Assembly (NCBI RefSeq): GCF_001905905.1
Contig: NZ_LIVT01000020.1
Span: forward strand, 33,410 to 93,342
DNA from: Streptomyces sp. CB02366
Lineage (GTDB): Bacteria; Actinomycetota; Actinomycetes; Streptomycetales; Streptomycetaceae
Reading direction: 5' to 3'
DNA length: 59,933 nucleotides
Part shown: in pieces, positions 1 to 9,049 of the stretch
Layout: each line of letters begins with the position of its first letter
How positions within the stretch are numbered: the first letter of the stretch is position 1
Notes under the pieces: model-generated
Databases searched by the model: none
What the model was told of the DNA's origin: nothing
The model's input: the letters and a program-made list of their open reading frames with translations, nothing else
Program-made: the position numbers and the translations under genes

Positions 1-40
1 GGCGAAGGCCCCCGTGCGAGCTCGCACGGGGGCCTTCGCC
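1..40. terminator. Perfect 20-bp inverted repeat, probable bidirectional terminator
   Basis: Positions 1-20 and 21-40 are exact reverse complements with no loop bases between them, GC-rich and centred on GAGCTC. It lies 99 bases beyond the stop of the MMPL gene, which runs toward it. It probably ends that transcript, and perhaps one entering from the left of the window. Confidence 0.7.
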
Positions 41-139
41 GCGCCCCGATCCCCCGTCCCCCGGGTGACCGGCGCTTCCGGGGCGCGCTCCGCTCGGGCG
101 CGGCCTCGGTGTTCGGCGGGCCCTACGGGCCCACGGGCG

Positions 140-2359
140 TCAGACGCGGGCGAGTTCGCGCTCGCCGCCGTCCCCGCCCTCGGAGCCGGACCCCTCGGTC
201 AGCCGCTTCTGCAGCTTCTCGCCCTCCACGTCCACGTCGGGCAGCGCCCGGTCCAGCCAGCGCGGCAGCCACCACGCCTTCTTTCCGAGCAGGGCCAGGA
301 CGGCGGGCACGATCGCCATGCGCACCACGAAGGCGTCGAAGAGGACGGCGACGGCGAGCGAGAAGCCGATCATCTTGACCATCTGCTCGCTGGAGCCGAT
401 GAAGCCGGAGAAGACCGCCATCATGATCACCGCGGCCGCCGTGACCACCCGTGCGCCGTGCTGGAAGCCGGTCACGATGGCCTGGCCGGGGCTCTCGCCG
501 TGGACGTACGCCTCGCGCATCCGGGTCACGAGGAAGACCTCGTAGTCCATCGCGAGGCCGAAGACCACGCCCACCATGAAGATCGGCATCATGCTCATGA
601 TCGGGCCGGTCTGCTCGACGCCGAAGATCGAGCCGAGCCATCCCCACTGGAAGACCGCGACGACCGCGCCGAGCGCCGCGACCACCGAGAGCAGGAAGCC
701 CAGGGCCGCCTTCAGCGGAACGAGGACCGAACGGAAGACCAGCATCAGCAGCAGGAACGCCAGGCCGACCACGAGCGCCAGGTAGGGCAGCAGCGCGTCG
801 TTCATCTTCTGGGAGAAGTCGATGTTCATCGCGGTCGCTCCGGTGACCAGCACCTCGGCCCCGGTGTCGGCCTTGATGTCCTGGCCCGCGTCGCGGATGG
901 CGTGGACGACCTCCTCGGTGGCGTGGGAGGACGGCCGGTCCTTCGGGATGACCGTGATCGTCGCGGTGTCGCCGGCCTTGTTGAAGACGGGCGGGACGAC
1001 GGCGCTGACGCCGATCGACTCGATCTCCTCGGCCACCCGGTCCGCGGCGGCCTTCCCGTCGGAGCTGTTCTTCGCGTCGACGACGACCATCAGCGGACCG
1101 TTGAACCCGGGGCCGAAGCCGTCCGAGAGCATGTCGTACGCCTGACGCTGCGTGGTCGACTTCGGCTGGGCGCCGTCGTCGGGCAGGCCCATCTCCAGCG
1201 AGGCCGCCGGTACGGCGATGACGCCGAGGCCGAGGACGCCGACGAGGAGGACCCAGACCGGCTTGCGCAGCACGAACCGCGCCCAGCGGGTGCCCGTGTT
1301 CGGCTTGGCCGCGGGGCGGCTCTCCGCCTCGGCGGCCCTGCGCGCCTTGCGGCCCATGATCCGCTTGCCGGCGAAGCCGAGGGCGGCCGGGACCAGGGTG
1401 AGCGCGATGAGGACGGCGACGGCGACGGTCCCGGCGGCGGCCAGACCCATCTTCGTCAGCATCGGGATGTTGACGACGGCGAGGCCGACCAGGGCGATGA
1501 CCACGGTCAGCCCCGCGAAGACGACAGCCGATCCGGCGGTCCCCACGGCCCGCCCGGCGGCCTCCTCGCGTTCGCGCCCCTCGGCCAGTTCGGCGCGGTA
1601 GCGGGAGACGATGAACAGGGCGTAGTCGATGCCGACCGCGAGGCCGATCATCGTGGCGAGAATCGCGGTGGTGGAGCCCAGGTCGAGCACGGAGGCCAAC
1701 GCGGTGATCGTGGAGACCCCGATGCCGACTCCGACGAGCGCGGTCACCAGCGGAAGTCCGGCGGCGATCAGCGAGCCGAAGGTGACGACGAGGACGATCG
1801 CCGCGATGACGACGCCGATGATCTCGGCGGTTCCGGTGTGCGGCATGACCTGGAGGGCGTCTCCGCCGATCTCCACCTTCATGCCGCTCTTCCGCGCGTC
1901 CTCGCCCGCGTCCTCCAGGGCCGTGCGGGTCTCGTCGGTCAGCTCCATGGAGTTGACCTTGTACGTGACCGATATGTAGGCGGTCGAACCGTCCTGGCTC
2001 ACCGCCTGCGTCCGGAAGGGGTCGGCGGCCTGCGCGATCTGCTTCGAGCCGGACCCCAGCTCCTTGACGATGCCGGTGATCTCGGCCTTATTGGCGGAGT
2101 CGGTGACCTTCTCGCCTTCGGGGGCCTGGAAGACGACCCGGGCGGTGGCGCCGTCGGCGCTCATGCCGGGGTTGCGCTCTTCCAGCAGGTCGAAGGCGCG
2201 CTGCGCCTCCGTGCCGGGGATCGAGAAGGAGCTGGAGGTGGCGGCGGGTGCGGTGGCCGCACCGATTCCGGCGACCGCCAGCAGCGCCACCCAGATCAGG
2301 GCGACGAAGCGGCGGCGGCGGAAGGTCAGCCGTCCGAGCTTGTAGAGGAAAGTGGCCAC
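140..2359 (-). CDS. MMPL/RND family transporter
   Basis: This 739-residue integral membrane protein belongs to the MMPL branch of the RND superfamily, proton-driven exporters of lipids or drugs. It has the usual two-half plan: an N-terminal membrane helix (about 15-40), a first extracytoplasmic domain (about 40-175), a block of helices (175-330), another single helix (about 368-390), a second outside domain (390-520) and a final helix block (525-690). The motif GLAVGIDYALFIVSRYR in the first block and GLAMDYEVFLVTRMREAY in the second are the conserved Asp-Tyr motifs expected for proton relay. It starts with GTG. The TetR gene lies 126 bp upstream on the same strand and probably represses it. 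The substrate cannot be told from sequence. Confidence 0.93.
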   Translation of the reverse strand: MATFLYKLGRLTFRRRRFVALIWVALLAVAGIGAATAPAATSSSFSIPGTEAQRAFDLLEERNPGMSADGATARVVFQAPEGEKVTDSANKAEITGIVKELGSGSKQIAQAADPFRTQAVSQDGSTAYISVTYKVNSMELTDETRTALEDAGEDARKSGMKVEIGGDALQVMPHTGTAEIIGVVIAAIVLVVTFGSLIAAGLPLVTALVGVGIGVSTITALASVLDLGSTTAILATMIGLAVGIDYALFIVSRYRAELAEGREREEAAGRAVGTAGSAVVFAGLTVVIALVGLAVVNIPMLTKMGLAAAGTVAVAVLIALTLVPAALGFAGKRIMGRKARRAAEAESRPAAKPNTGTRWARFVLRKPVWVLLVGVLGLGVIAVPAASLEMGLPDDGAQPKSTTQRQAYDMLSDGFGPGFNGPLMVVVDAKNSSDGKAAADRVAEEIESIGVSAVVPPVFNKAGDTATITVIPKDRPSSHATEEVVHAIRDAGQDIKADTGAEVLVTGATAMNIDFSQKMNDALLPYLALVVGLAFLLLMLVFRSVLVPLKAALGFLLSVVAALGAVVAVFQWGWLGSIFGVEQTGPIMSMMPIFMVGVVFGLAMDYEVFLVTRMREAYVHGESPGQAIVTGFQHGARVVTAAAVIMMAVFSGFIGSSEQMVKMIGFSLAVAVLFDAFVVRMAIVPAVLALLGKKAWWLPRWLDRALPDVDVEGEKLQKRLTEGSGSEGGDGGERELARV

Positions 2360-2485
2360 GGGGGCGTACTCCCGGTCAGGTCGTATGAGGGGAACAGGGC
2401 ATGGGGAACCAGCCCGACGACGAGAGCGGCGTGTCAGGTGGAGTGTCGGGGAGGGGGCCGTGCGGGTGGGGCGGGTACGGGGACG

Positions 2486-3058
2486 TCAGACGCCGAGGGC
2501 GGGGAGGACCACGGCGTCCACGTAATCCATGAGGAACGCCTGGTCGACCGGGCGGTCCTCGATCAGCTGCCGGGCGGCCAGCGCGCCGATCACCATGTGC
2601 GGGAGGTACTTCAGCGCCGGATTGTCCGCGCGCAGCTCACCCCGGTCCACCGCCCGTTGCAGCATCTGGTCGAAACCGGTCATCTCCGGTTCGATCAGCA
2701 GCTCGCGCAGGGCCTGGAGCAGCTCGGGGTACTCGTGGACGGCATGGCTCAGACCCCGCATCAGCGCGGCGTCCTTCTCCATCTGGCAGTCATCGGTCCG
2801 GCTCAGCACGGCGTGGAAGTCGCCGCGCAGCGTTCCGGTGTCGATGTCCGCGAGGTCCCCCGGCTTGTTGTGCCGGAGCGCTCTGGCGACCAGCTCGGGC
2901 TTGGAGCCCCACTGGCGGTAGAGGGTGGCCTTGCTCGACCGGGTGCGGGCGGCGACGGCGTCCATGGTGAGGGCGTCGTAACCGACCTCGCGCAGGAGGT
3001 CGAGGACGGCCTCGTACAGCTCGCCCTCGCGCTCGGGGGTCAGCCTGGTGCGTGCCAT
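2486..3058 (-). CDS. TetR family transcriptional regulator
   Basis: A 190-residue one-component repressor. An N-terminal helix-turn-helix (about residues 10-55, with DALTMDAVAARTRSSKATLY and YRQWGSK) is followed by a helical ligand-binding domain resembling TetR_C_16-type members. I chose the ATG at 3058 over the upstream GTG at 3112 because a full AAGGAGG ribosome-binding site sits seven bases before it. It is followed on the same strand by the MMPL transporter, so it is likely the local regulator of efflux. Two palindromes in the divergent region at 3132-3146 and 3173-3194 are likely binding sites. Confidence 0.92.
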   Translation of the reverse strand: MARTRLTPEREGELYEAVLDLLREVGYDALTMDAVAARTRSSKATLYRQWGSKPELVARALRHNKPGDLADIDTGTLRGDFHAVLSRTDDCQMEKDAALMRGLSHAVHEYPELLQALRELLIEPEMTGFDQMLQRAVDRGELRADNPALKYLPHMVIGALAARQLIEDRPVDQAFLMDYVDAVVLPALGV

Positions 3059-3131
3059 GGGCCGGCCTCCTTCGCGCTTGATCACCGTTTTCCGCTCGGC
3101 AGTTTCGCACACTGACCTCGCTCAAGATTGA

Positions 3132-3146
3132 ACGAAACTGTTTCGT
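3132..3146. promoter_or_regulatory. Palindrome ACGAAAC-T-GTTTCGT, probable TetR operator
   Basis: A perfect 7-1-7 inverted repeat lies between the divergent tetR and tricorn-like genes. It shares the GAAAC/GTTTC half-site with the repeat at 3173-3194. Paired, related palindromes next to a tetR gene are typical of autoregulatory operators. Binding is inferred, not shown. Confidence 0.6.
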
Positions 3147-3172
3147 ACACTTCGACGGTACCGCCACCCCTC

Positions 3173-3194
3173 AGCGAAACGAAATCGTTTCGCT
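3173..3194. promoter_or_regulatory. Palindrome AGCGAAACG-N4-CGTTTCGCT, second TetR operator candidate
   Basis: A perfect 9-4-9 inverted repeat, 26 bases past the first palindrome and about 55 bases before the GTG start of the tricorn-like gene. Both repeats contain CGAAAC...GTTTCG, but with different spacing between half-sites (1 versus 4 bases). Confidence 0.6.
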
Positions 3195-3247
3195 TGTGTC
3201 CTGCACCACAAGTTGCCCCCGGCCCCGCGCACCGAAAACATTGGGGG

Positions 3248-6200
3248 GTGAGTGACGACGTCGCGTATCTCCGTTTCCCGCACCTCCACCAGGACGTGCT
3301 GTGCTTCGCGGCCGAGGACGACCTCTGGGTCGCCCCCCTCGCCGCCGCGGGGCACCGGCCGGGACGGGCCTGGCGGGTGACCGTCGACCGGACGCGGGTC
3401 AGCCATCCCCGCTTCTCCCCCGACGGCTCCTCCATCGCCTACACGACCTGGCGCACCCTGGACCCCGAGATCCACCTCGCCCCGGTGGACGGCGGCCCGG
3501 CCCGCAGACTCACCTACTGGGGCTCGACGGACGCCCGCGTCTGCGGCTGGACCCCCGATCCGGGCGAGGCGTCCCAGATCCTCGCCGTCTCCTCGCACAA
3601 CCAGCCGTTCTCGTACTTCTCCTGGGCCTACAGCGTTCCCACCGACGGCAGCCCCGGAGGCAGGCTCCCCTGGGGACCGGTCTCCGACATCGCGGTCGCC
3701 GACCTCGACGGCGAGCGCCGCACCCTGCTCCTCACCGGCACGCCCCCGCACGAACCGGCCGCCTGGAAGCGCTACCGGGGCGGGGCCACGGGCCGGCTGT
3801 GGCTGCACGGCGAACGGCTGCTCCCGGACATCGGCGGCCACCTCGCCAACCCGATGTTCGTCGGCCGCCGCATCGCGTTCCTCTCCGACCACGAGGGCGT
3901 CGGCAACCTCTACTCCTGCCGGACGGACGGCACCGATCTGCGCCGCCACACCGACCACGACGCCTTCTACGCCCGCAACGCCTCCAGCGACGGCCACCGG
4001 GTGATCTACCAGTGCGCGGGCGAGCTGTGGCTGGCGGAGGACCTGGAGTCGCCCGACGCCACCCCGCGCAAGCTGGAGGTGCGCCTCGGGGGGCCGCGCA
4101 CCGGCCGGCGCGTCCACCAGGTGCCCGCCGCCAGCAACGTCGACTCGCTCTCCGTGGACGAGACGGGCCGGGCCAGCGCCGTCACCGTACGCGGCAGCCT
4201 CTACTGGCTCACCCACCGGGACGGCCCCGCCCGCACCATCGCCGACACCCCGGGCGTACGGGTGCGGCTGCCGGAGATGCTCGGCAGCGGCGGACGGGTC
4301 GCGTACGTCACCGACGCGGACGGGCCGGACGCGGTCGAGATCGCCTACCTGCCGCGCGCCAGCGGCGACCGCCCGCCGCGCAGGCTGGCCACCGGGCTGC
4401 TGGGCCGGGTCCAGGAGATGGTCGCCGACCCGGAGGGGGAGCGCCTCGCCCTCGCCTCCGACGACGGCCGGCTGCTGCTCCTGGACACGGGCGAGCCGGA
4501 CCCGGCGGAGGCGGTCGGAGACACCGGGGCGACCGGGGACGCCGGGGCGGTCGATGGCCCCCGCGCGACCGGCGCGACCGAGCGGTCCTCCAGCGGCTCG
4601 ACCCGTGCCGACCTCTACGCGGCCACCGGCGCACCGGCCCCGCAGAGCGCCGCTCCGATCGACGAGCACCCCGGCCTCAGCGAGCTGATCCGCTCCGTCA
4701 ACGGCCCGGTCCGCGACCTCGCCTTCTCCCCCGACGGCGACTGGCTGACCTGGTCGCACCCGGGCGTCGGCCGCTCGCTGCGGCAGATCAAGCTGGCACG
4801 GATCTCCGGCCCCGGCGCCCCGGTGATCGTGGACGTCACCAACGGCCGCTTCGAGGACGAGAACCCGGTCTTCACCGAGGACGGCCGCTATCTGGCGTTC
4901 CTGTCCTGGCGCGGCTTCGACCCGGTGTACGACGTCCACACCGGCGACCTGTCCTTCCCGCTCGGCTGCCGCCCCTACCTGGTCCCGCTCTCGTCGGCGA
5001 CCCCCTCCCCCTTCGCGCTCTCCCCGGACGGGCGTCCGGCGGCGGGCGGCCTGGACCCCGTGGACGTACCGGACGGGAGTGCGTCGGAGGGTTCGACGGT
5101 GCTGGTGGAGTTCGAGGGGCTGGAGAGCCGGGTGACGCCGTTCCCGGTCTCCGCCTCCAAGTACTCGGCGCTCGCCCCGGTGAGCGGCGGCGGGCTGGTG
5201 TGGCTGCGCTGGCCGATCTCGGGGGCGCTGGGCGAGACGTTCGCCAACCCGGCCGACATGTCGGGGCGGCCCACCCTGGAGCACTTCAGCATCGCGAAGG
5301 CCCGCAGGACCGAACTGGTCGACCACCTCGACTGGTTCGCCGTCAGCGGTGACTCCTCCCGGCTGGTCGTGATGGACGACGGCGAGCTGCGCGCCGTCCC
5401 CGCCACCGAACCGGGCGACGGCGACTCCACGGTCTACCTGGACCTGCGCCGCATCCTGCACGAGGTCGATCCGGGGGCGGAGTGGCGGCAGGCGTACGGG
5501 GAGGCGGGGCGGATCATCCGCGCCTACTTCTGGGAGCCGGACATGTGCGGCATCGACTGGGACGGGGTGCTGGACCAGTACCGCCCGCTGGTCGAACGGG
5601 TCGCGTCCCCCGACGAGTTCGCGGATCTGCTGCGCGAGGTGCTGGGCGAGCTGGGCACCTCCCACGCGTACGTCTCCCCCGCCCGCCGCAACGAGGGCCC
5701 GCCGCACTACCAGCGCGCGATCGGCCTGCTCGGCGCCAACCTGGTCTGCCGGGACGGCTCCTGGATCGTCCAGCGCATCCTGCCCGGCGACTCCTCCGAC
5801 TCCAAGGCGCGTTCGCCGCTGGCGGGCACGGGGATCAGGGAGGGCGCGGTCCTCACCCACGTCGACGGCCGGCCGGTGGACCCGGTGGCCGGCCCGTTCC
5901 CGCTGCTGACGGCGGCGGGCGGCACCACGGTGGAACTGACCTTCTCCCCGGCGGGCGGAGGCCCTTCGCGCCGGGTGGCGATCATGCCGCTGGTGGACGA
6001 GAGGCCCCTGCGCTACCAGGACTGGGTGGCCAAACGCCGGGATGTCGTACGGGAGTTGAGCGGCGGCAAGTGCGGCTACCTGCACATCCCGGACCTGGGC
6101 GGCTCCGGCTGGGCCCAGTTCAACCGGGACCTGCGCCTGGAGGTGGCGCGGCCCGCGCTGATCGTGGACGTCCGGGGCAACGCGGGCGGCCACATCAGCG

Positions 6201-6691
6201 AACTGGTCGTGGAGAAGCTCACCCGCACGATCCTCGGCTGGGACCTGACCCGTAACGCCCAGGCGGTGAGCTACGCCTCGAACGCGCCGCGCGGGCCGGT
6301 GGTCGCGCTGGCCGACGAGGCGACCTCCTCGGACGGCGACATGATCACCGCCGCGTTCCGGCTGCTGGAGCTGGGGCCCGTGGTGGGCCAGCGCACCTGG
6401 GGCGGGGTGGTCGGCATGACCGGCCGCCACCGGCTGGGCGACGGCACGTCGATCACGGTGCCGATGAACGCGGCCTGGTTCGACACGTACGGCTGGTCGG
6501 TGGAGAACCACGGCGTGGAGCCGGACGTGGAGGCCCTGCGCACACCGCTGGACTGGGCGGAGGGGCGGTACGCGGTCCTGGACGACGCGGTCCGCCTGGC
6601 CCTGGAACTGCTCGAAGCCCACCCGGCGGCCACCCCTCCCTCGTACGACACGGCCCCGAACCTGAGCAGGCCCCCGCTGCCGCCGCGCTGA
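3248..6691 (+). CDS. Tricorn protease homologue (S41 family peptidase)
   Basis: This 1147-residue protein matches the size and order of tricorn-type proteases, which degrade oligopeptides made by the proteasome. WD/TolB-like beta-propeller repeats fill roughly residues 10-330 and 470-680 (for example FSPDGSSIAYTTW and FSPDGDWLTWSHPG). A low-complexity linker follows near 415-470, then a helical C1 domain, a PDZ domain (about 820-915) and the S41 catalytic core. His806 in GTSHAYV and Ser1028 in the TSSDGD segment are the likely catalytic residues. The GTG at 3248 fits the family N-terminus (SDDVAYLRFPHLH). No signal peptide is visible, so it is probably cytoplasmic. It diverges from the tetR/MMPL operon and may be controlled by the same palindromes. 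Confidence 0.93.
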   Translation: MSDDVAYLRFPHLHQDVLCFAAEDDLWVAPLAAAGHRPGRAWRVTVDRTRVSHPRFSPDGSSIAYTTWRTLDPEIHLAPVDGGPARRLTYWGSTDARVCGWTPDPGEASQILAVSSHNQPFSYFSWAYSVPTDGSPGGRLPWGPVSDIAVADLDGERRTLLLTGTPPHEPAAWKRYRGGATGRLWLHGERLLPDIGGHLANPMFVGRRIAFLSDHEGVGNLYSCRTDGTDLRRHTDHDAFYARNASSDGHRVIYQCAGELWLAEDLESPDATPRKLEVRLGGPRTGRRVHQVPAASNVDSLSVDETGRASAVTVRGSLYWLTHRDGPARTIADTPGVRVRLPEMLGSGGRVAYVTDADGPDAVEIAYLPRASGDRPPRRLATGLLGRVQEMVADPEGERLALASDDGRLLLLDTGEPDPAEAVGDTGATGDAGAVDGPRATGATERSSSGSTRADLYAATGAPAPQSAAPIDEHPGLSELIRSVNGPVRDLAFSPDGDWLTWSHPGVGRSLRQIKLARISGPGAPVIVDVTNGRFEDENPVFTEDGRYLAFLSWRGFDPVYDVHTGDLSFPLGCRPYLVPLSSATPSPFALSPDGRPAAGGLDPVDVPDGSASEGSTVLVEFEGLESRVTPFPVSASKYSALAPVSGGGLVWLRWPISGALGETFANPADMSGRPTLEHFSIAKARRTELVDHLDWFAVSGDSSRLVVMDDGELRAVPATEPGDGDSTVYLDLRRILHEVDPGAEWRQAYGEAGRIIRAYFWEPDMCGIDWDGVLDQYRPLVERVASPDEFADLLREVLGELGTSHAYVSPARRNEGPPHYQRAIGLLGANLVCRDGSWIVQRILPGDSSDSKARSPLAGTGIREGAVLTHVDGRPVDPVAGPFPLLTAAGGTTVELTFSPAGGGPSRRVAIMPLVDERPLRYQDWVAKRRDVVRELSGGKCGYLHIPDLGGSGWAQFNRDLRLEVARPALIVDVRGNAGGHISELVVEKLTRTILGWDLTRNAQAVSYASNAPRGPVVALADEATSSDGDMITAAFRLLELGPVVGQRTWGGVVGMTGRHRLGDGTSITVPMNAAWFDTYGWSVENHGVEPDVEALRTPLDWAEGRYAVLDDAVRLALELLEAHPAATPPSYDTAPNLSRPPLPPR

Positions 6692-6744
6692 TCCGGGGGC
6701 GCGCCGGTGGGGGGAGGGCGCAGGCCCGCGCCCCCGCACATGAC

Positions 6745-6776
6745 GGAGGCGCACCCGGAAGTCCGGGTGCGCCTCC
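6745..6776. terminator. 15-bp stem hairpin terminator
   Basis: Arms 6745-6759 and 6762-6776 are perfect complements with a two-base loop. The hairpin lies between the converging tricorn-like and CsbD-like genes and probably terminates both transcripts. Confidence 0.75.
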
Positions 6777-6835
6777 TGGCGCGACGCGCGCGCACGCGCG
6801 GACCGCAGCGCGCACGCGTCACACTTCGGCGACCG

Positions 6836-7027
6836 TCAACGGTCAAAGCGCTCGCGCGCCCGGTCCGCCGCGTCCTGGGCACGGTCCTGCATGTCCGAGG
6901 AGTCCGGCTTCCGGTCGCGGGTCTCGGAGGACCGGTCCTTGGCCTCGTCCTTGCCCTGGCCGGACTTCTGCTTGGCCTGGTCGGCGAGCTCCTGCGCCTT
7001 GTCCTTGAACTGGTCTGCGATACCCAT
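6836..7027 (-). CDS. CsbD-like stress protein
   Basis: A small, highly charged protein of 63 residues (MGIADQFKDKAQELADQAKQ at the start) rich in Lys, Asp, Gln and Ala. It has the helical, hydrophilic character of CsbD/YjbJ-family proteins, which are abundant general-stress proteins of unknown mechanism. The ATG at 7027 is preceded by AGGAG with an eight-base spacing. An alternative GTG three codons earlier overlaps that site and is less likely. It stands alone between a terminator and the oxidation operon. Confidence 0.85.
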   Translation of the reverse strand: MGIADQFKDKAQELADQAKQKSGQGKDEAKDRSSETRDRKPDSSDMQDRAQDAADRARERFDR

Positions 7028-7160
7028 GCTGTTCACTCCTGTGGGATGCGTGGGGTACGTGGGGGGCGGCCCCCGGAGGGGCCGTGATCAGCCTCGCACG
7101 CACCGACATCCCGCGCATGTCGGACCGCTACCCACCGTGACGCCCGGCCCGGCCGCCCCG

Positions 7161-8054
7161 CTACCGGCGGTCCGCACGCTCCGCGCGCGCGTCCTGGTCC
7201 GCCGCTCCCCCGGCCCCCACCAGCCCCTTGGAGACGGTGTGGAGGCGCGGTTCGAAGCGCCGCATCTCGCGCTGACCGCCGATCGCGAGGACGGAGGGCA
7301 GACAGCCGCGGACCGACTGCATCCCGCGCAGCCACCACTGGGCGTACACGTGCGGGGAGCGGCGGGCGATGCCGTCCACGATCCGGTCGACGGCCGGGCC
7401 CAGCGGGTACGTGCGGTTCATCGGCCAGGGCAGCCGCTGCCGCAGCTCGCGCATCACGTCGTCCTGGTCCGCGCCGCGCACCATGTCGGTGTCGGTCCAG
7501 GAGAGGTAGCCGACGCCGACCTTCACGCCCTTGTACCCGACCTCGGCGCGCAGGCTGTGCGCGAACGCCTCGACGCCCGACTTGGACGCGCAGTACGCGG
7601 TCATCATCGGGGCCGGGGTGATCGCGGCCAGCGACGCTATCTGGAGGAAGTAGCCCCGGCTCTCCATCAGCACCGGCAGGAAGGCCCGCCCGGTGACCGC
7701 GCCGCCGATGAGGTTGACCTCGATGACCCGCCGCCAGGCGTCCGGGTCGGATTCGACGAAGGGGCCGCCGGCCGCGACGCCCGCGTTGGCGACGACCACG
7801 TCCACCTTGCCGAAGCGCTGCTTGACCTCGCGGGCCACCTGCGCCATCGCGTCGTGGTCGGTGACGTCCGCGAACCAGTGGTCGCTCTCGCCGTGCAGCC
7901 GCTCGGAGACCTGCTTCAGCTCGTCCGGCTCCAGGCCGACGAGCGCCAGCGTCGCCCCGCGCGCCGACAGCTTGCGGGCCAGCAGTTCGCCCACGCCCCG
8001 GGCCGCGCCGGTGACGACGACGACCTGGCCCTCCAGACTCCGCTTGCCGCTCAT
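7161..8054 (-). CDS. Short-chain dehydrogenase/reductase (SDR)
   Basis: A classical SDR of 297 residues. It has the Rossmann glycine motif TGAARGVG (about residues 14-21), the NAG motif in VVANAGVAAGG, and the catalytic Ser...Tyr-x-x-x-Lys set, with YCASKSGVEAFAHSLR supplying Tyr and Lys. A C-terminal extension of about 60 residues follows the core. Its ATG overlaps the upstream hydrolase stop as ATGA, so it is the last gene of a translationally coupled operon with the hydrolase and monooxygenase. The set suggests stepwise oxidation and cleavage of a ketone or alcohol substrate. The substrate is unknown. Confidence 0.92.
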   Translation of the reverse strand: MSGKRSLEGQVVVVTGAARGVGELLARKLSARGATLALVGLEPDELKQVSERLHGESDHWFADVTDHDAMAQVAREVKQRFGKVDVVVANAGVAAGGPFVESDPDAWRRVIEVNLIGGAVTGRAFLPVLMESRGYFLQIASLAAITPAPMMTAYCASKSGVEAFAHSLRAEVGYKGVKVGVGYLSWTDTDMVRGADQDDVMRELRQRLPWPMNRTYPLGPAVDRIVDGIARRSPHVYAQWWLRGMQSVRGCLPSVLAIGGQREMRRFEPRLHTVSKGLVGAGGAADQDARAERADRR

Positions 8055-9049
8055 GCGACATCCTCCTTCTCGGCCGTGGCGGCCGTCCCCGTGGTGGCCG
8101 TCCCCTGCGCGGCCCCGCTCGCGGCGGCCGTTCCCTCCGTGCCCGTCCCCGCGGCGAGGTACCGGGCGACCAGCTCCCTGATCTTCGCGGTGACGGCCTC
8201 CGGGGCCTCCACCGGCGTCATGTGCCCCATGCCCGCCAGCTCGGTCAGGCCGAGGCCGACCGGCAGGGCGTCCGCGATGGCCCGCGCGTGGACCGGCGGC
8301 GTCAGCCGGTCGTCCGTGCCGGCGATCATCGCGGTCGGCACCCTCAACTCCCGTACTCCCGCCGCGAGATCCAGCTCCGCGAGCACATGGCCCCACGCCA
8401 CCCGCGCGCGGCGCGGGCAGGCGTGCACGATCCGGGCGCAGGCGTCCACCCGGTCCGGGGCCGAACCGGCTCCCATCGTCGCGTACTTGAGAACCTTCCT
8501 GGAGACCGGGTTGACCGGTCCGAGCGGGGCCTTGGCGCCCAGTACGGCAGTGGTGATCCGGGTCCGCAGCGCACCCGCCCGGATCGGCACGACCAAGGCC
8601 TCGGCGGCCAGCCGCGTACTGCCGGTGGAGCAGAGCAGGACGGCGGCGGCGTGCTCGCGCAGCGCGGGCCGGGCGGCGGCGGCCATCACCGTCATCCCGC
8701 CCATGGAGTGCCCGGCGATCACCGCCCTGCGGCCCGGTTCGAGCGTGGTGGTGAGGACCGCTTCGAGGTCGTCGGCCAGCGCGTTCGTGCTGTAGCCGCC
8801 GGGGCCCGGGTCGGGGCTGAGCCCGTGGCCGCGCTGGTCGTAGGCGATGACCCGGTGGTCGACGGCCAGGTCGCGGATCTGGGCGTCCCAGAAGCGGGTG
8901 TTACAGGTCCAGCCGTGGGCCAGGACCACCGCCGGGGCGTCCTCGGGGCCGTGCAGTTCGACGTGGACGCGGGCGCCGTCGGCGGACCGCACGGCCAGTT
9001 CGGCGGCGGGCGGCGGCGGTACGGTGTCGCGGTGCAGGAGGCGGCTCAT
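8051..9049 (-). CDS. Alpha/beta hydrolase
   Basis: A 332-residue alpha/beta-hydrolase-fold enzyme. The oxyanion segment LAHGWTCNTRFWD, the nucleophile elbow GHSMGGM, an Asp in MIAGTDDRLTPP and a His in GMGHMTPVEAPE give the complete Ser-Asp-His triad. The last 30 residues are a Gly/Thr/Ala-rich tail. It is the middle gene of the operon: it starts within an ATGA shared with the monooxygenase stop and ends in an ATGA shared with the SDR start. Next to a Baeyer-Villiger-type enzyme it may hydrolyse the ester or lactone formed, but this is inferred from context only. Confidence 0.92.
   Translation of the reverse strand: MSRLLHRDTVPPPPAAELAVRSADGARVHVELHGPEDAPAVVLAHGWTCNTRFWDAQIRDLAVDHRVIAYDQRGHGLSPDPGPGGYSTNALADDLEAVLTTTLEPGRRAVIAGHSMGGMTVMAAAARPALREHAAAVLLCSTGSTRLAAEALVVPIRAGALRTRITTAVLGAKAPLGPVNPVSRKVLKYATMGAGSAPDRVDACARIVHACPRRARVAWGHVLAELDLAAGVRELRVPTAMIAGTDDRLTPPVHARAIADALPVGLGLTELAGMGHMTPVEAPEAVTAKIRELVARYLAAGTGTEGTAAASGAAQGTATTGTAATAEKEDVA

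Noticed and set aside
14..3115. A 1033-codon open frame on the plus strand opposite the MMPL and TetR genes
   Set aside because: It is the antisense shadow of two clearly recognisable minus-strand genes; the product is His/Asp/Arg-rich with no domain.
3122..6754. A 1210-codon open frame on the minus strand opposite the tricorn-like gene
   Set aside because: Antisense shadow: no domain, Arg/Val/Gly-rich, while the plus strand encodes a full protease.
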